Part shown: positions 24,661 to 32,719 of the stretch, one piece after another
Layout of the letters: each line of letters begins with the position of its first letter
How positions within the stretch are numbered: the stretch's first letter is position 1
From: Roseovarius autotrophicus
GTDB lineage: Bacteria > Pseudomonadota > Alphaproteobacteria > Rhodobacterales > Rhodobacteraceae
Assembly (NCBI RefSeq): GCF_018069895.1
Contig: NZ_JAGQDH010000013.1
Span: 1 to 64,000, forward strand
DNA: 64,000 nt
Direction: 5' to 3'
Program-made: the position numbers and the translations under genes
Notes under the pieces: model-generated
The model's database searches: none
Seen by the model: the letters and a program-made list of their open reading frames with translations, nothing else
What the model was told of the DNA's origin: nothing

Positions 24661-25640
24661 GCCTGCGCCCCCCGCGTCTTGTAGATCAGGTGCAAAAACA
24701 GCGGCGCGCCGACAATGGCCGTAAGCACGCCCAGTTTCAGGTCGCGCTCGGGCAGGATCAGGCGCACGGCCAGATCCGCCGCCAGCAACATCGCCGCGCC
24801 GCCAAGCGCGGAGGCCCAGAGCAGGCGCGAGGGCCGCGCGCCGACAAGGGGCCGCAGCAGATGCGGCACGACAAGACCGACAAAGCCGATCGCCCCCGCC
24901 ACCGCCACCGCCGCGCCGACCATCGCCGCCGTGCCCAGAACAAGGCTGAGGCGCAGGCGCGCAAGGCGCAGCCCCATCGCCTCGGCCGCGTCCTCGCCCA
25001 GCGTGAGCGCGTCAAGCCCGCGCCCGAGGCTCAAAAGCGCCGCGCCGCCCCCAAGCATGAGCGGCAGCGCCAGCCAGACATGGGTCATCGAGCGGTCGGC
25101 GAGCGAACCCATCATCCAGAACACGATTTCCGAGGCGGCATAGGGGTTGGGCGAGAGGTTGAGCACCAGCGAGGTAAGCGCCCCCGCCAGCGCCGATATG
25201 GCGATGCCCGCAAGGATCAGCGTGATCGCCCCGCCGCGCGGCCCGGCGAGCATGAGGATCAGCAGAACGCCCGTGCCCGCGCCCGCGAGTGCGGCAAGCG
25301 GCAGCGCGAGGCTGAGCGTGGCGGCAAGACCGGTATGGATCGCCAGCACCGCGCCAAGCGCCGCGCTTCCCGACACGCCGATAAGCCCCGGCTCGGCCAG
25401 AGGGTTGCGCAGATAGCCCTGCATCGCCGCGCCAGAAAGGCCGAGGCTTGCCCCGATCATCAGGCCAAGAAGGGCGCGGGGCAGGCGGATTTCGCGCATG
25501 ACCAGCGGGACCGGACCATCGCCGCCGGTGACAAGCGCGCGCAGCCCCTCGACAGCATTGATGCCCGCAGGGCCGATGACCAGCGATGCGAGGAAGAGCG
25601 CGGCCACGAGCACGCCAAGGCCAAGAGCGAGCGGTTTCAT
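24657..25640 (-). CDS. btuC: Corrinoid ABC transporter permease (FecCD/BtuC family)
   Basis: 327 residues from ATG 25640, which overlaps the binding-protein stop. About ten membrane helices. Family stretches include 'RLPRALLGLMIGASLGLSGA', 'NPLAEPGLIGVSGSAALGAV' and 'GAIGFVGLVVPHLLRPLVG', the last holding the loop that contacts the ATPase. Imports the corrinoid delivered by the periplasmic binding protein. Confidence 0.9.
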   Translation of the reverse strand: MKPLALGLGVLVAALFLASLVIGPAGINAVEGLRALVTGGDGPVPLVMREIRLPRALLGLMIGASLGLSGAAMQGYLRNPLAEPGLIGVSGSAALGAVLAIHTGLAATLSLALPLAALAGAGTGVLLILMLAGPRGGAITLILAGIAISALAGALTSLVLNLSPNPYAASEIVFWMMGSLADRSMTHVWLALPLMLGGGAALLSLGRGLDALTLGEDAAEAMGLRLARLRLSLVLGTAAMVGAAVAVAGAIGFVGLVVPHLLRPLVGARPSRLLWASALGGAAMLLAADLAVRLILPERDLKLGVLTAIVGAPLFLHLIYKTRGAQA

Positions 25641-26464
25641 TTCAGCCCCTCCCGCGCGCGGGCCACGGTGGCGACTGCACCCAGCACATGCGGCGTGCCG
25701 CAAATCCAGTCGGGCGAGGTGATGCGCAAACCGGCGGTGCTGGCGGCGAGCCGCTCGAGCGAGGGATGCGCCATCACATCCTCCGAGCGCGAGGCACCGG
25801 GCAGGGCCTCTGCGCGGATGAGCAGGTCCGGCGCTGCCATCACCAGTTGTTCCAGCGCCAGCGTGCCGCCGCCCGTTTGCCCCAGATCGCGCGCCACATT
25901 GCCGAAACCGCCCGCGCGCAGGATGTCATCGGCCAGCGTGCCGCCGCCGAGGCTGTAGCCGTTGGGATGATAGAGCGCGGCGCGCCGTCCGCTCTCGGGT
26001 GCATCGAGCGTGGCGAGACGCATGTCGAAATCGGCGATGAGCGCCGCACCTTCGGCGTCGCGCCCCAGCACGCGGGCCATCTGCGCGATGCGGTCGCGCG
26101 TGTCGGTCAGCGATGTGGCGGTGTCGAACAATTCCACCCGCAGCCCCACCCGGCGCAGCATGTTCACGGTTGCGCGCGCGGAATAGCGCCCCGCCAGCAC
26201 CAGATCGGGCTTGAGCAGATAGATTTCTTCGGCCCGGCCATGATTGGCGGGAAAGGCGCGCGCCTCTTGTGCCATGGCGGAACTGTGCGGATCGGCGGCC
26301 AGCCGCGAGACCGACACAAGCTGACCAGGGGCGGCCAGCATCATCGCCAGTTGATCGGTGCACAGGTTGATCGACACAACACGGGAAGGGGCCGTATCGG
26401 CCATGGCAGCGGCCCCCGCGAGTGCGAGGGCCGCCCCGAGCGATATGAGCCTAGAAAGACGCAC
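25637..26464 (-). CDS. btuF: Corrinoid ABC transporter substrate-binding protein
   Basis: 275 residues from GTG 26464, which places a normal signal peptide (about 1-21, 'LALAGAAAMA') at the start and overlaps the receptor gene by 14 bases; the longer frame would run deep into it. Helical-backbone binding protein of the FecB/BtuF class, with 'SRVVSINLCTDQLAMML' at the N-lobe and 'DLVLAGRYSARATVNML' around residue 95. Captures corrinoid in the periplasm. Specificity is inferred from the operon. Confidence 0.86.
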   Translation of the reverse strand: MRLSRLISLGAALALAGAAAMADTAPSRVVSINLCTDQLAMMLAAPGQLVSVSRLAADPHSSAMAQEARAFPANHGRAEEIYLLKPDLVLAGRYSARATVNMLRRVGLRVELFDTATSLTDTRDRIAQMARVLGRDAEGAALIADFDMRLATLDAPESGRRAALYHPNGYSLGGGTLADDILRAGGFGNVARDLGQTGGGTLALEQLVMAAPDLLIRAEALPGASRSEDVMAHPSLERLAASTAGLRITSPDWICGTPHVLGAVATVARAREGLK

Positions 26465-28259
26465 GCAGCCCCACAAAGCCCGCGCGGCCAGAGGTGTTGA
26501 ACCCGCCTGCGGTCTCGTAATCCTCGTCAAAGAGGTTCTCGACCCGCAGGAAGGCTGTGACCCGGTCGGTCAGCGCGTAATTGGCGTTGACGTGAAAGAG
26601 CGTGTAATCGTCCACCTTGTTGATCGCGGGCGCGAAGGCCGACGGCTCGATATCCGCGACATGCTGCAGGGTGAATTGCGCGTCGATCCGGGGCGTGATC
26701 TGCGCGCCAAGCCCGAGCGCGAAATCATGGCGCGGCACACGCGCGGCGCGGGCGTTGTTCTGGTCGGCATCGGTATAGGTATAGGCGGCGTCGAGTGTGA
26801 GAAACGCGTTGATCGCCACCTGTCCAGACAGCTCCAGGCCCCTGGCATCGAAATCGCCGGTCTCGAAACAGCCGAAACCGCTCGGGCAGCGGGTCGAATT
26901 GCCGTCAAAGAAGATCTGGTCGTCGATTTCCGTGTAGAACAGCGTGGCGCGCAGGAATCCGCCGTCAAACTGCTTTTCCACGCCCAGATCGTAGCTGAGG
27001 CTGGTTTCGGGCTGGAAATCCGGATCGCCGAAGAACGGGTTGAGTTGCGTGAGCGTCGGCGCGCGGAACCCGTCCGAGACCGAGGCGCGCACGATGAGAT
27101 CGGGCCGCGCCCGCCACGAAAGCGCCGCGCGCGACGACAGTTCCGAAGAAAATTCCGAATGATCGTCATTGCGGACCGAAAACGCCAGATCGAGCGTATC
27201 CGTGGGCGCAAGGAGCAGTTCCGCCTGCACGCCCACGATGTCGATGGTCTGGGTCAGGTCTTCCTCCTCGGTGTAGTCGGCCCCGAAGTTGAGCGACCAG
27301 ATCCCGCCCGTATCGTAGCTGCCGCGATAGTCCACGCGCCGCCGTTCGCCCTTGAAGGGGCTGGCCACACCGTTGGAGTTGCTCACGCGGTCGCTCTCGA
27401 ACCAGCTCAACGCAATCTCATGGCTGACCGGCCCGGTCACAAGCTCGACAAAGCCGCGCAGGCCCATGGCTTCGGTCTTGTTGACCTCGTCGAAGGGGGG
27501 GGCGCCGTCGCCGCCGAACTCGTCGAACTCGGCGCGGCTGTCGATATAGAGCGCCGAGAGGCCGGCGGCGAAGGTGTCGGTGATCTGGTGGCGGAAGTAG
27601 AGATTGGCCTGGCTCGATTCGAACCCGTCCTTTTCGGTGCCGAAGGCGGAGGCGGAGAAGCCGTCGCTCTCGGTGCGGCTGTAGCTGAAGGCCAGATCGG
27701 TGCGCGCGGTGCGCGCGGTCAGGCCAAGCACGCCGCGCCGGAAATCGAAGCTGCCCGCCTCCACTTCGGCAAAGCCGTGCACGCCGTCCTCGGTCGGGCG
27801 CAGGCTTTCGATATTGATGACACCGGCCACGGCATTCTGGCCGAAGCGCGCCGATTGCGAGCCCTTGAGCACCTCGATCCGGCCAAGCCCCGCATTGGTC
27901 AGCCCGCCGAAGTCGAAGCCGCCGCCGCTCGAGGCCGGGTCGGTGACGTCGATGCCGTCGATGAAGACCGGCACATAAGCCCCGCCAAGGCCACGGATGC
28001 GCACCGTCGAAGTGGTGCCGAGCGGGCCGTTGGCCGAGGCGGAAATCCCCGGCTGGAAGGTCAGGAAATCGCCAAGTCGCGCGCGCGGCGCGGCCTGCAC
28101 CTCGGCCTCGGTGATGATTTCAACCGTGGAGCCGCTGCGCTCGAGCGCGGTTGCGGTCTGGTTGGCGATGACCGTGATGGTGTCGAGGTCGAACGCCTCT
28201 TGGGCGACGGCGGGGGCCGTCGCGAGAGCGCAAAGCGCGCAGGTTGCGATATGTTTCAT
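26451..28259 (-). CDS. btuB: TonB-dependent outer-membrane receptor, probable corrinoid receptor
   Basis: 602 residues from ATG 28259 (GGGGGAC upstream); signal peptide about 1-19 ends in AVA. TonB box 'DTITVIAN' near residues 24-31, plug domain about 40-150 ('GTTSTVRIRGLGGAYVPVF'), then a 22-strand barrel ending in the conserved C-terminal Phe ('VGLRASF'), needed for BAM recognition. BtuB-like size and a cobalamin riboswitch in the leader support a corrinoid substrate. A run of eight G (27495-27502, C8 in the mRNA sense) lies in a loop coding region and could be unstable. First gene of the operon. Confidence 0.9.
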   Translation of the reverse strand: MKHIATCALCALATAPAVAQEAFDLDTITVIANQTATALERSGSTVEIITEAEVQAAPRARLGDFLTFQPGISASANGPLGTTSTVRIRGLGGAYVPVFIDGIDVTDPASSGGGFDFGGLTNAGLGRIEVLKGSQSARFGQNAVAGVINIESLRPTEDGVHGFAEVEAGSFDFRRGVLGLTARTARTDLAFSYSRTESDGFSASAFGTEKDGFESSQANLYFRHQITDTFAAGLSALYIDSRAEFDEFGGDGAPPFDEVNKTEAMGLRGFVELVTGPVSHEIALSWFESDRVSNSNGVASPFKGERRRVDYRGSYDTGGIWSLNFGADYTEEEDLTQTIDIVGVQAELLLAPTDTLDLAFSVRNDDHSEFSSELSSRAALSWRARPDLIVRASVSDGFRAPTLTQLNPFFGDPDFQPETSLSYDLGVEKQFDGGFLRATLFYTEIDDQIFFDGNSTRCPSGFGCFETGDFDARGLELSGQVAINAFLTLDAAYTYTDADQNNARAARVPRHDFALGLGAQITPRIDAQFTLQHVADIEPSAFAPAINKVDDYTLFHVNANYALTDRVTAFLRVENLFDEDYETAGGFNTSGRAGFVGLRASF

Positions 28260-28404
28260 CTGTCTGTCCCCCAATGCCGGATCGCGGCACGGTTTCCTTG
28301 CGTGTCGGTCATTGGAAAGGACATCTCCTCTCCGCAGACGGTGAAAGCGCCACCACTACGGAAAAGACCGTTATCCACGGCGCGCCCCGCGCCCGGACAG
28401 GGTG

Positions 28405-28580
28405 ATCACTTCGGCAGGTCTCCTGACTTGCGGGTCATCGCTTGACCGGGCCTTCCCACGCCTGCTGGCGCAGTGGCATGTGCCGGTCTCGCTCGCCGCC
28501 TACAGTTGCGGGGGCAGTTGCGGAATTGATCCAGATCGCGGATCGCACCGAATTCCCTTTTCACCGGCGCCCGAAGGCCC
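28405..28580 (-). ncRNA. Cobalamin riboswitch
   Basis: On the minus strand, about 150 bases before the receptor gene. The B12-box AGTCAGGAGACCTGCC is perfect (28413-28428). Upstream in the RNA are the other class marks in order: GCCGGTGAAAAGGGAA (about 28552-28567), the 'GCAACTGCCCCCGCAACTGTA' region in part, GCCACTG (about 28477) and GGGAAGGC. Binding of adenosyl- or hydroxocobalamin should lower expression of the whole nine-gene operon. The leader between it and the ATG has short G+C hairpins, and TCTTTT follows one of them (CCGT/ACGG), so either early termination or start-site masking is possible. Confidence 0.93.
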
Positions 28581-28703
28581 CGGACCGAAGCAGCCCCGCG
28601 ATACGCGCCGCGCGGGATTCGCGCAAGGGGAAATCGGCCTTGCGTGGTCAGTTCTGCGCGCGCTATTCCCTGACCAGATCACAGGTCGCGAAGGGGTAGG
28701 GGC
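28581..28703. promoter_or_regulatory. Divergent upstream region between the corrinoid operon and nnrU-like gene
   Basis: Holds a perfect inverted repeat TGGTCAG-N18-CTGACCA (28645-28651 and 28670-28676), upstream of the riboswitch and just before the GTG of the plus-strand gene. No clear -35/-10 pair is visible. The repeat could be an operator for either side; no binding family is recognised. Confidence 0.25.
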
Positions 28704-29375
28704 GTGGGCTGGTCCGAATATATCCTTGCATTTGCGGTGTTTTTCCTCAGCCATTCACTGCCGTTGCGCCCGTCGGTCAAGACCGCGCTGGTGGCGCGGC
28801 TGGGGCGGCGGGGCTTCGGGGTGGCGTATTCGGCGCTGTCGCTTGGGGTGCTTTACTGGCTCATCGTGGCGGCGGGGCGCGCGCCTTATGTGCCGCTCTG
28901 GGAGCGGGTCGGCTGGCAGGGGCATGTGACTCTTGCCGTGATGCTTGGCGTTTGTCTGCTGGTCGCGCTGGCGGTGGGGCGGCCCAATCCCTTCTCCTTC
29001 GGTGGGCGCGAGGGGGCGGGCTATGATCCTGAACGCCCCGGTCTCATCCGTTATACGCGCCATCCCCTGCTTTTGGCGCTGGCGCTCTGGGCGCTGGCGC
29101 ATCTGCCGCCCAACGGCGATCTGGCGCATGTGGTGCTGTTCGGGCTTTTCGCCGGGTTCGCCTTGCTGGGCCACCGGATCGTGGACCGCCGCCGCAAGCG
29201 CCTGATGGGCGCGGACTGGGCGCGGCTTGAGGCGCTGCGCCGCGCCGCGCCACTCTGGCCGCCGCACCCCGCCGCATGGCCCGCCACGGCGGCGCGCCTC
29301 GCGCTTGGTCTTGCGGGCTTCGCCCTGCTGATCGCGCTTCATCCGCTGGTGATCGGCGTCGCGCCCCTGCCCTGA
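28704..29375 (+). CDS. NnrU-family membrane protein
   Basis: 223 residues starting at GTG 28704 with AAGGGGTAGGGG before it. About six membrane segments and the family features 'AFAVFFLSHSLPLRP' and 'RYTRHPLLLALALWALAHL'. NnrU was first described next to denitrification genes in Rhodobacter; fold resembles isoprenylcysteine-type methyltransferase membrane proteins, and its function is not established. No nitrite or nitric-oxide reductase genes are near here. Confidence 0.85.
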   Translation: MGWSEYILAFAVFFLSHSLPLRPSVKTALVARLGRRGFGVAYSALSLGVLYWLIVAAGRAPYVPLWERVGWQGHVTLAVMLGVCLLVALAVGRPNPFSFGGREGAGYDPERPGLIRYTRHPLLLALALWALAHLPPNGDLAHVVLFGLFAGFALLGHRIVDRRRKRLMGADWARLEALRRAAPLWPPHPAAWPATAARLALGLAGFALLIALHPLVIGVAPLP

Positions 29376-29456
29376 GCGCCTGCGACCAATCGGAGCACTT
29401 GACCCCAAGCGCCGCACTCGCCAAGAACTCGGGACGAACGGGACGGGAGAGACAGA

Positions 29457-31253
29457 ATGGTGCGCAGGGCCGAGAACGGGGCCGATCTGCTGGATCGTGA
29501 GAAATCGAGGCGCGTCGGCGCGCTGGCCGAGCTGTGGCCGTTTCTGCGCCCTTATCGCCTGCTTCTGGCGGCTGCGACGGCGGCACTGGTGCTGACCGCC
29601 GCCGTGGCGCTGATGTTGCCGCTGGCGGTGCGCCGGGTGGTGGACAATTTCAGCGCCGAGGATGGTGCGCTGCTCGATCAGTATTTCGGTGCGGCCCTGT
29701 TGATTGCGGCCCTTCTGGCGCTGGGCACCGGCGCGCGTTATCTGCTGGTCAGCCGCCTGGGCGAGCGCGTGGTGGCAGACATTCGCAAGGCCGTATTCGA
29801 CCGCGTGATCGGCATGAGCCCGACGTTTTTCGAGCGCCTCATGACCGGCGAGGTGCTGAGCCGGATCACCACCGACACCACGCTGATCCTGTCGGTCATC
29901 GGTTCGTCCATCTCCATCGCGCTGCGCAACCTGCTCTTGTTCGCGGGCGGCATGGTCCTGATGCTTCTGACCTCGGCCAAACTTACGGGGCTGGTGTTGT
30001 TGATCGTGCCGCTGGTGGTCGTGCCGATTCTGACGCTGGGGCGGCGGATGCGGGTGCTGAGCCGCGAGAATCAGGACTGGATCGCGCAAAGCTCGGGCAA
30101 CGCCTCCGAGGCGCTCTTGTCGGTGCAGACGGTGCAGGCGTTCACCCATGAGGGTGCAAGCCGCGCGCAATTCGCCGATGTGACCGAGAAAAGCCATGAC
30201 GCCGCGCGCCGCCGGGTCAATACCCGCGCGCTGATGACGGTGATCGTCATTTTCCTTGTGTTTACCGGCATTGTCGGCGTGCTCTGGATCGGCGCGCGTG
30301 ATGTGCGGGCGGGCGAGATGAGCGCGGGCAGCCTCGTGCAGTTCGTCATCTATGCGGTGATGGTGGCGGGCGCCGTGGCGGCGCTGTCGGAAATCTGGGG
30401 CGAGTTGCAGCGCGCGGCGGGCGCGACCGAGCGGCTGGTGGAGTTGTTGCAGGCCGACGACCCGGTCAGGGACCCGGTGACGCCCTTGCCCGTGCCGCGC
30501 CCCGCGCGCGGCGAGATCGGCTTTGACGCGGTGCGCTTTGCCTATCCGGCGCGGCCCGAGATTCCGGCGCTCGACGACTTCACCCTGACGATCCGGCCAG
30601 GCGAGACGGTGGCGCTGGTCGGCCCCTCGGGCGCGGGCAAGACCAGCGTCATCCAGCTGATCCAGCGCTTTTACGATCCCGATGCGGGGCGGATCACGCT
30701 CGACGGCGTGGCGCTTTCCGACATGGCGCGCCACGAGTTTCGCCGCGAGATCGCGCTGGTGCCGCAGGATCCGGTGATCTTCGCCACCTCGGCGCGCGAG
30801 AACATCCGCTTTGGCCGTCTCGACGCCACGGAGGCGGAGATCGAGGCCGCCGCTCGCGCCGCCAATGCGCATGACTTCATCGCCGCCCTGCCGCAGGGCT
30901 ATGATACCTTCGTGGGCGAGCGCGGCGTGATGCTCTCGGGTGGCCAGAAACAGCGCATCGCCATTGCCCGCGCGATCCTTCGTGACGCGGCTGTGCTCTT
31001 GCTGGATGAGGCGACATCGGCGCTTGACGCGGAGAGCGAGCGCGCGGTGCAGCGCGCGGTCGAGGCGATGGCGCGCACCCGCACCACAATCATCGTGGCG
31101 CACCGGCTGGCCACGGTGAAAAAGGCCGACCGGATCGTGGTGATGGATCAGGGCCGGATCGTGGCGCAGGGCACCCATGACAGCCTTGTCGCCGAGAACG
31201 GGCTTTATGCACGTCTTGCGCGGCTGCAATTCACCGATGGCGAGGCGGCGTGA
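29457..31253 (+). CDS. ABC exporter, fused permease-ATPase (MsbA/half-transporter type)
   Basis: 598 residues. Six-helix transmembrane domain (about 25-320) with '[20 protein letters not shown]' at coupling helix 1, then ATPase: Walker [10 protein letters not shown] near 390, signature '[15 protein letters not shown]', Walker B '[12 protein letters not shown]' and switch His in 'VAHRLATV'. Works as a homodimer exporting lipids or other hydrophobic compounds; the substrate is not readable. The lack of an HlyD or outer-membrane partner argues against protein export. Separated from the next gene by 73 bases with no terminator seen. Confidence 0.87.
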   Translation: MVRRAENGADLLDREKSRRVGALAELWPFLRPYRLLLAAATAALVLTAAVALMLPLAVRRVVDNFSAEDGALLDQYFGAALLIAALLALGTGARYLLVSRLGERVVADIRKAVFDRVIGMSPTFFERLMTGEVLSRITTDTTLILSVIGSSISIALRNLLLFAGGMVLMLLTSAKLTGLVLLIVPLVVVPILTLGRRMRVLSRENQDWIAQSSGNASEALLSVQTVQAFTHEGASRAQFADVTEKSHDAARRRVNTRALMTVIVIFLVFTGIVGVLWIGARDVRAGEMSAGSLVQFVIYAVMVAGAVAALSEIWGELQRAAGATERLVELLQADDPVRDPVTPLPVPRPARGEIGFDAVRFAYPARPEIPALDDFTLTIRPGETVALVGPSGAGKTSVIQLIQRFYDPDAGRITLDGVALSDMARHEFRREIALVPQDPVIFATSARENIRFGRLDATEAEIEAAARAANAHDFIAALPQGYDTFVGERGVMLSGGQKQRIAIARAILRDAAVLLLDEATSALDAESERAVQRAVEAMARTRTTIIVAHRLATVKKADRIVVMDQGRIVAQGTHDSLVAENGLYARLARLQFTDGEAA

Positions 31254-31326
31254 CGCGGCCATTCGTCCCTTGCCGCGCCGCCGCAATTTTGGGATAACGC
31301 ATCATCAGTCCGAGGAGAGAGTGCCC

Positions 31327-31638
31327 ATGTCCGCGCGCATCTACAAACCCGCCCGTAATGCCATGCAATCCGGCACCGCCAAGACGAAACACTGGGTTCT
31401 GGAATTCGTGCCGGCCACAGCGCGCGAGGTCGATCCGCTGATGGGCTGGACCTCGTCGAGCGACACGCAGGCGCAGGTGCGGCTGCGCTTTTCCACGAAA
31501 GAAGCCGCGCTTGAATATGCGCGCGACAATGGCATCGACGCCGTGGTGCAGGAAGCGCACGGCCGCAAGCCCAATATCCGCGCGGGCGGCTATGGCGAGA
31601 ATTTCGCCACCTCGCGCCGTCAGGTCTGGACTCACTGA
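31327..31638 (+). CDS. NDUFS4-type accessory subunit of respiratory complex I
   Basis: 103 residues from ATG 31327, with CGAGGAGAG as ribosome site (31311-31319). Matches the 'ETC complex I subunit' family: '[13 protein letters not shown]', 'KHWVLEFVP', '[19 protein letters not shown]', 'ALEYARDNG'. In alphaproteobacteria and mitochondria this subunit joins the NADH-binding arm of complex I. Found apart from the nuo operon, as is usual in the group. Confidence 0.92.
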   Translation: MSARIYKPARNAMQSGTAKTKHWVLEFVPATAREVDPLMGWTSSSDTQAQVRLRFSTKEAALEYARDNGIDAVVQEAHGRKPNIRAGGYGENFATSRRQVWTH

Positions 31639-31687
31639 CCGGGCAGGCCGATTTGCGTGATCATTTGTGACAGTGTGTGACAGTTTG

Positions 31688-31701
31688 TTGATACGCATCA
31701 A
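31688..31701. promoter_or_regulatory. Perfect FNR-type operator upstream of ppk2
   Basis: TTGAT-ACGC-ATCAA, an exact palindrome matching the FNR/Anr/FnrL consensus (TTGAT-N4-ATCAA). It lies 65 bases before the ppk2 ATG and is the only candidate control site seen in that gap. Just upstream is a direct repeat TGTGACAG ... TGTGACAG (about 31666-31684). The position suits activation or repression of ppk2 under low oxygen or by another FNR-class regulator. Confidence 0.7.
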
Positions 31702-31766
31702 GGCAGAAACGTTCCCAAAGGAGTAGGTTGTGCGCGGAACGATCCAGACCCGCAGGGAGAGAGCGC

Positions 31767-32714
31767 ATGACCGAGACTGCCGCCAATATCGAAACCCCAC
31801 CGACGACGCCGGGGGCTCTTGCAGCGTCCGGGGCGCCCGCCCCCGCCATCGCGCCCCCGGCCGAGGCGCTGTCGCTCCGGCAGGCTTTCGAGGCGGGCGA
31901 TTATCCTTACGAGACTCGCCTCAGCCGCCGCAGCTATGAGGCGCAGAAGGCCCGGCTTCAGGCCGAGTTGCTCAAGGTTCAGCTTTGGGCGCAGGATGCG
32001 GGACAGAAATTCGTGCTGCTCTTCGAGGGGCGCGATGCGGCGGGCAAGGGCGGCACGATCAAGCGCTTCACCGAGCATCTGAACCCGCGCGCGGCCCGTG
32101 TCGTGGCGCTCAACAAACCCTCGGATATCGAGCGCGGCCAATGGTATTTCCAGCGCTATATCGAGCACCTGCCAACGGCAGGAGAGATCGTGCTTTATGA
32201 CCGTTCGTGGTATAACCGCGCCGGCGTCGAGCGCGTGATGGGCTTTTGCGAGCCGCATGACTATCTCGAATTCATGCGCGAAACCCCCGAGCTTGAGCGG
32301 ATGCTCGTGCGCTCGGGTATCAGGCTCTACAAATACTGGTTCTCGGTCACGCAGGGCGAACAGCGCGCCCGCTTCGCGAGCCGCGAGACCGACCCTCTCA
32401 AGCAGTGGAAGCTGAGCCCGATCGACAAGGCCAGCCTCGACAAATGGGAGGATTACACCGAGGCGAAAGAGGCGATGTTCTTCTACACGGACACGGCGGA
32501 TGCGCCCTGGACCGTGGTCAAGTCCGACGACAAGAAACGCGCGCGGCTGAATTGCATGCTGCATTTCCTGAATTCGCTCGATTACCCCGGCAAGGACCGC
32601 AGGATTGCCCATGCGCCCGATCCGCTGATCGTTTCGACGGCGCAGCATGTGCTGCACAAGACCGACCACATCCTTGGCAAGGCGCTGCATCCCGACACGC
32701 GGTTGGCGCGCTAA
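31767..32714 (+). CDS. ppk2: Polyphosphate kinase 2
   Basis: 315 residues from ATG 31767 with AGGGAGAGA before it; an upstream GTG would add 13 residues through the leader. PPK2 proteins move phosphate between polyphosphate and nucleoside diphosphates. Walker A-like EGRDAAGKGG (87-96), then 'TEHLNPR', 'LYDRSWYNRAGVE' (143-155) and 'FEIM'-type helices are class marks of single-domain PPK2. The first 40 residues are Pro/Ala-rich and likely disordered. Ends five bases before the convergent recN stop. The FNR-type site suggests control by oxygen or redox state. Confidence 0.92.
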   Translation: MTETAANIETPPTTPGALAASGAPAPAIAPPAEALSLRQAFEAGDYPYETRLSRRSYEAQKARLQAELLKVQLWAQDAGQKFVLLFEGRDAAGKGGTIKRFTEHLNPRAARVVALNKPSDIERGQWYFQRYIEHLPTAGEIVLYDRSWYNRAGVERVMGFCEPHDYLEFMRETPELERMLVRSGIRLYKYWFSVTQGEQRARFASRETDPLKQWKLSPIDKASLDKWEDYTEAKEAMFFYTDTADAPWTVVKSDDKKRARLNCMLHFLNSLDYPGKDRRIAHAPDPLIVSTAQHVLHKTDHILGKALHPDTRLAR

Positions 32715-32719
32715 GGGCG

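Noticed and set aside
26358..28445. 695-codon plus-strand frame opposite the TonB receptor
   Set aside because: Shadow of the receptor; no signal peptide, domain or ribosome site.
29457..31253. Type I secretion system
   Set aside because: No membrane-fusion or outer-membrane partner nearby; a stand-alone exporter is the simpler reading.
28755..31286. 843-codon open frame on the minus strand opposite nnrU and the ABC exporter
   Set aside because: Antisense shadow of clear genes; composition is Arg/His/Gln-rich with no fold motifs. High G+C removes stop codons from such frames.
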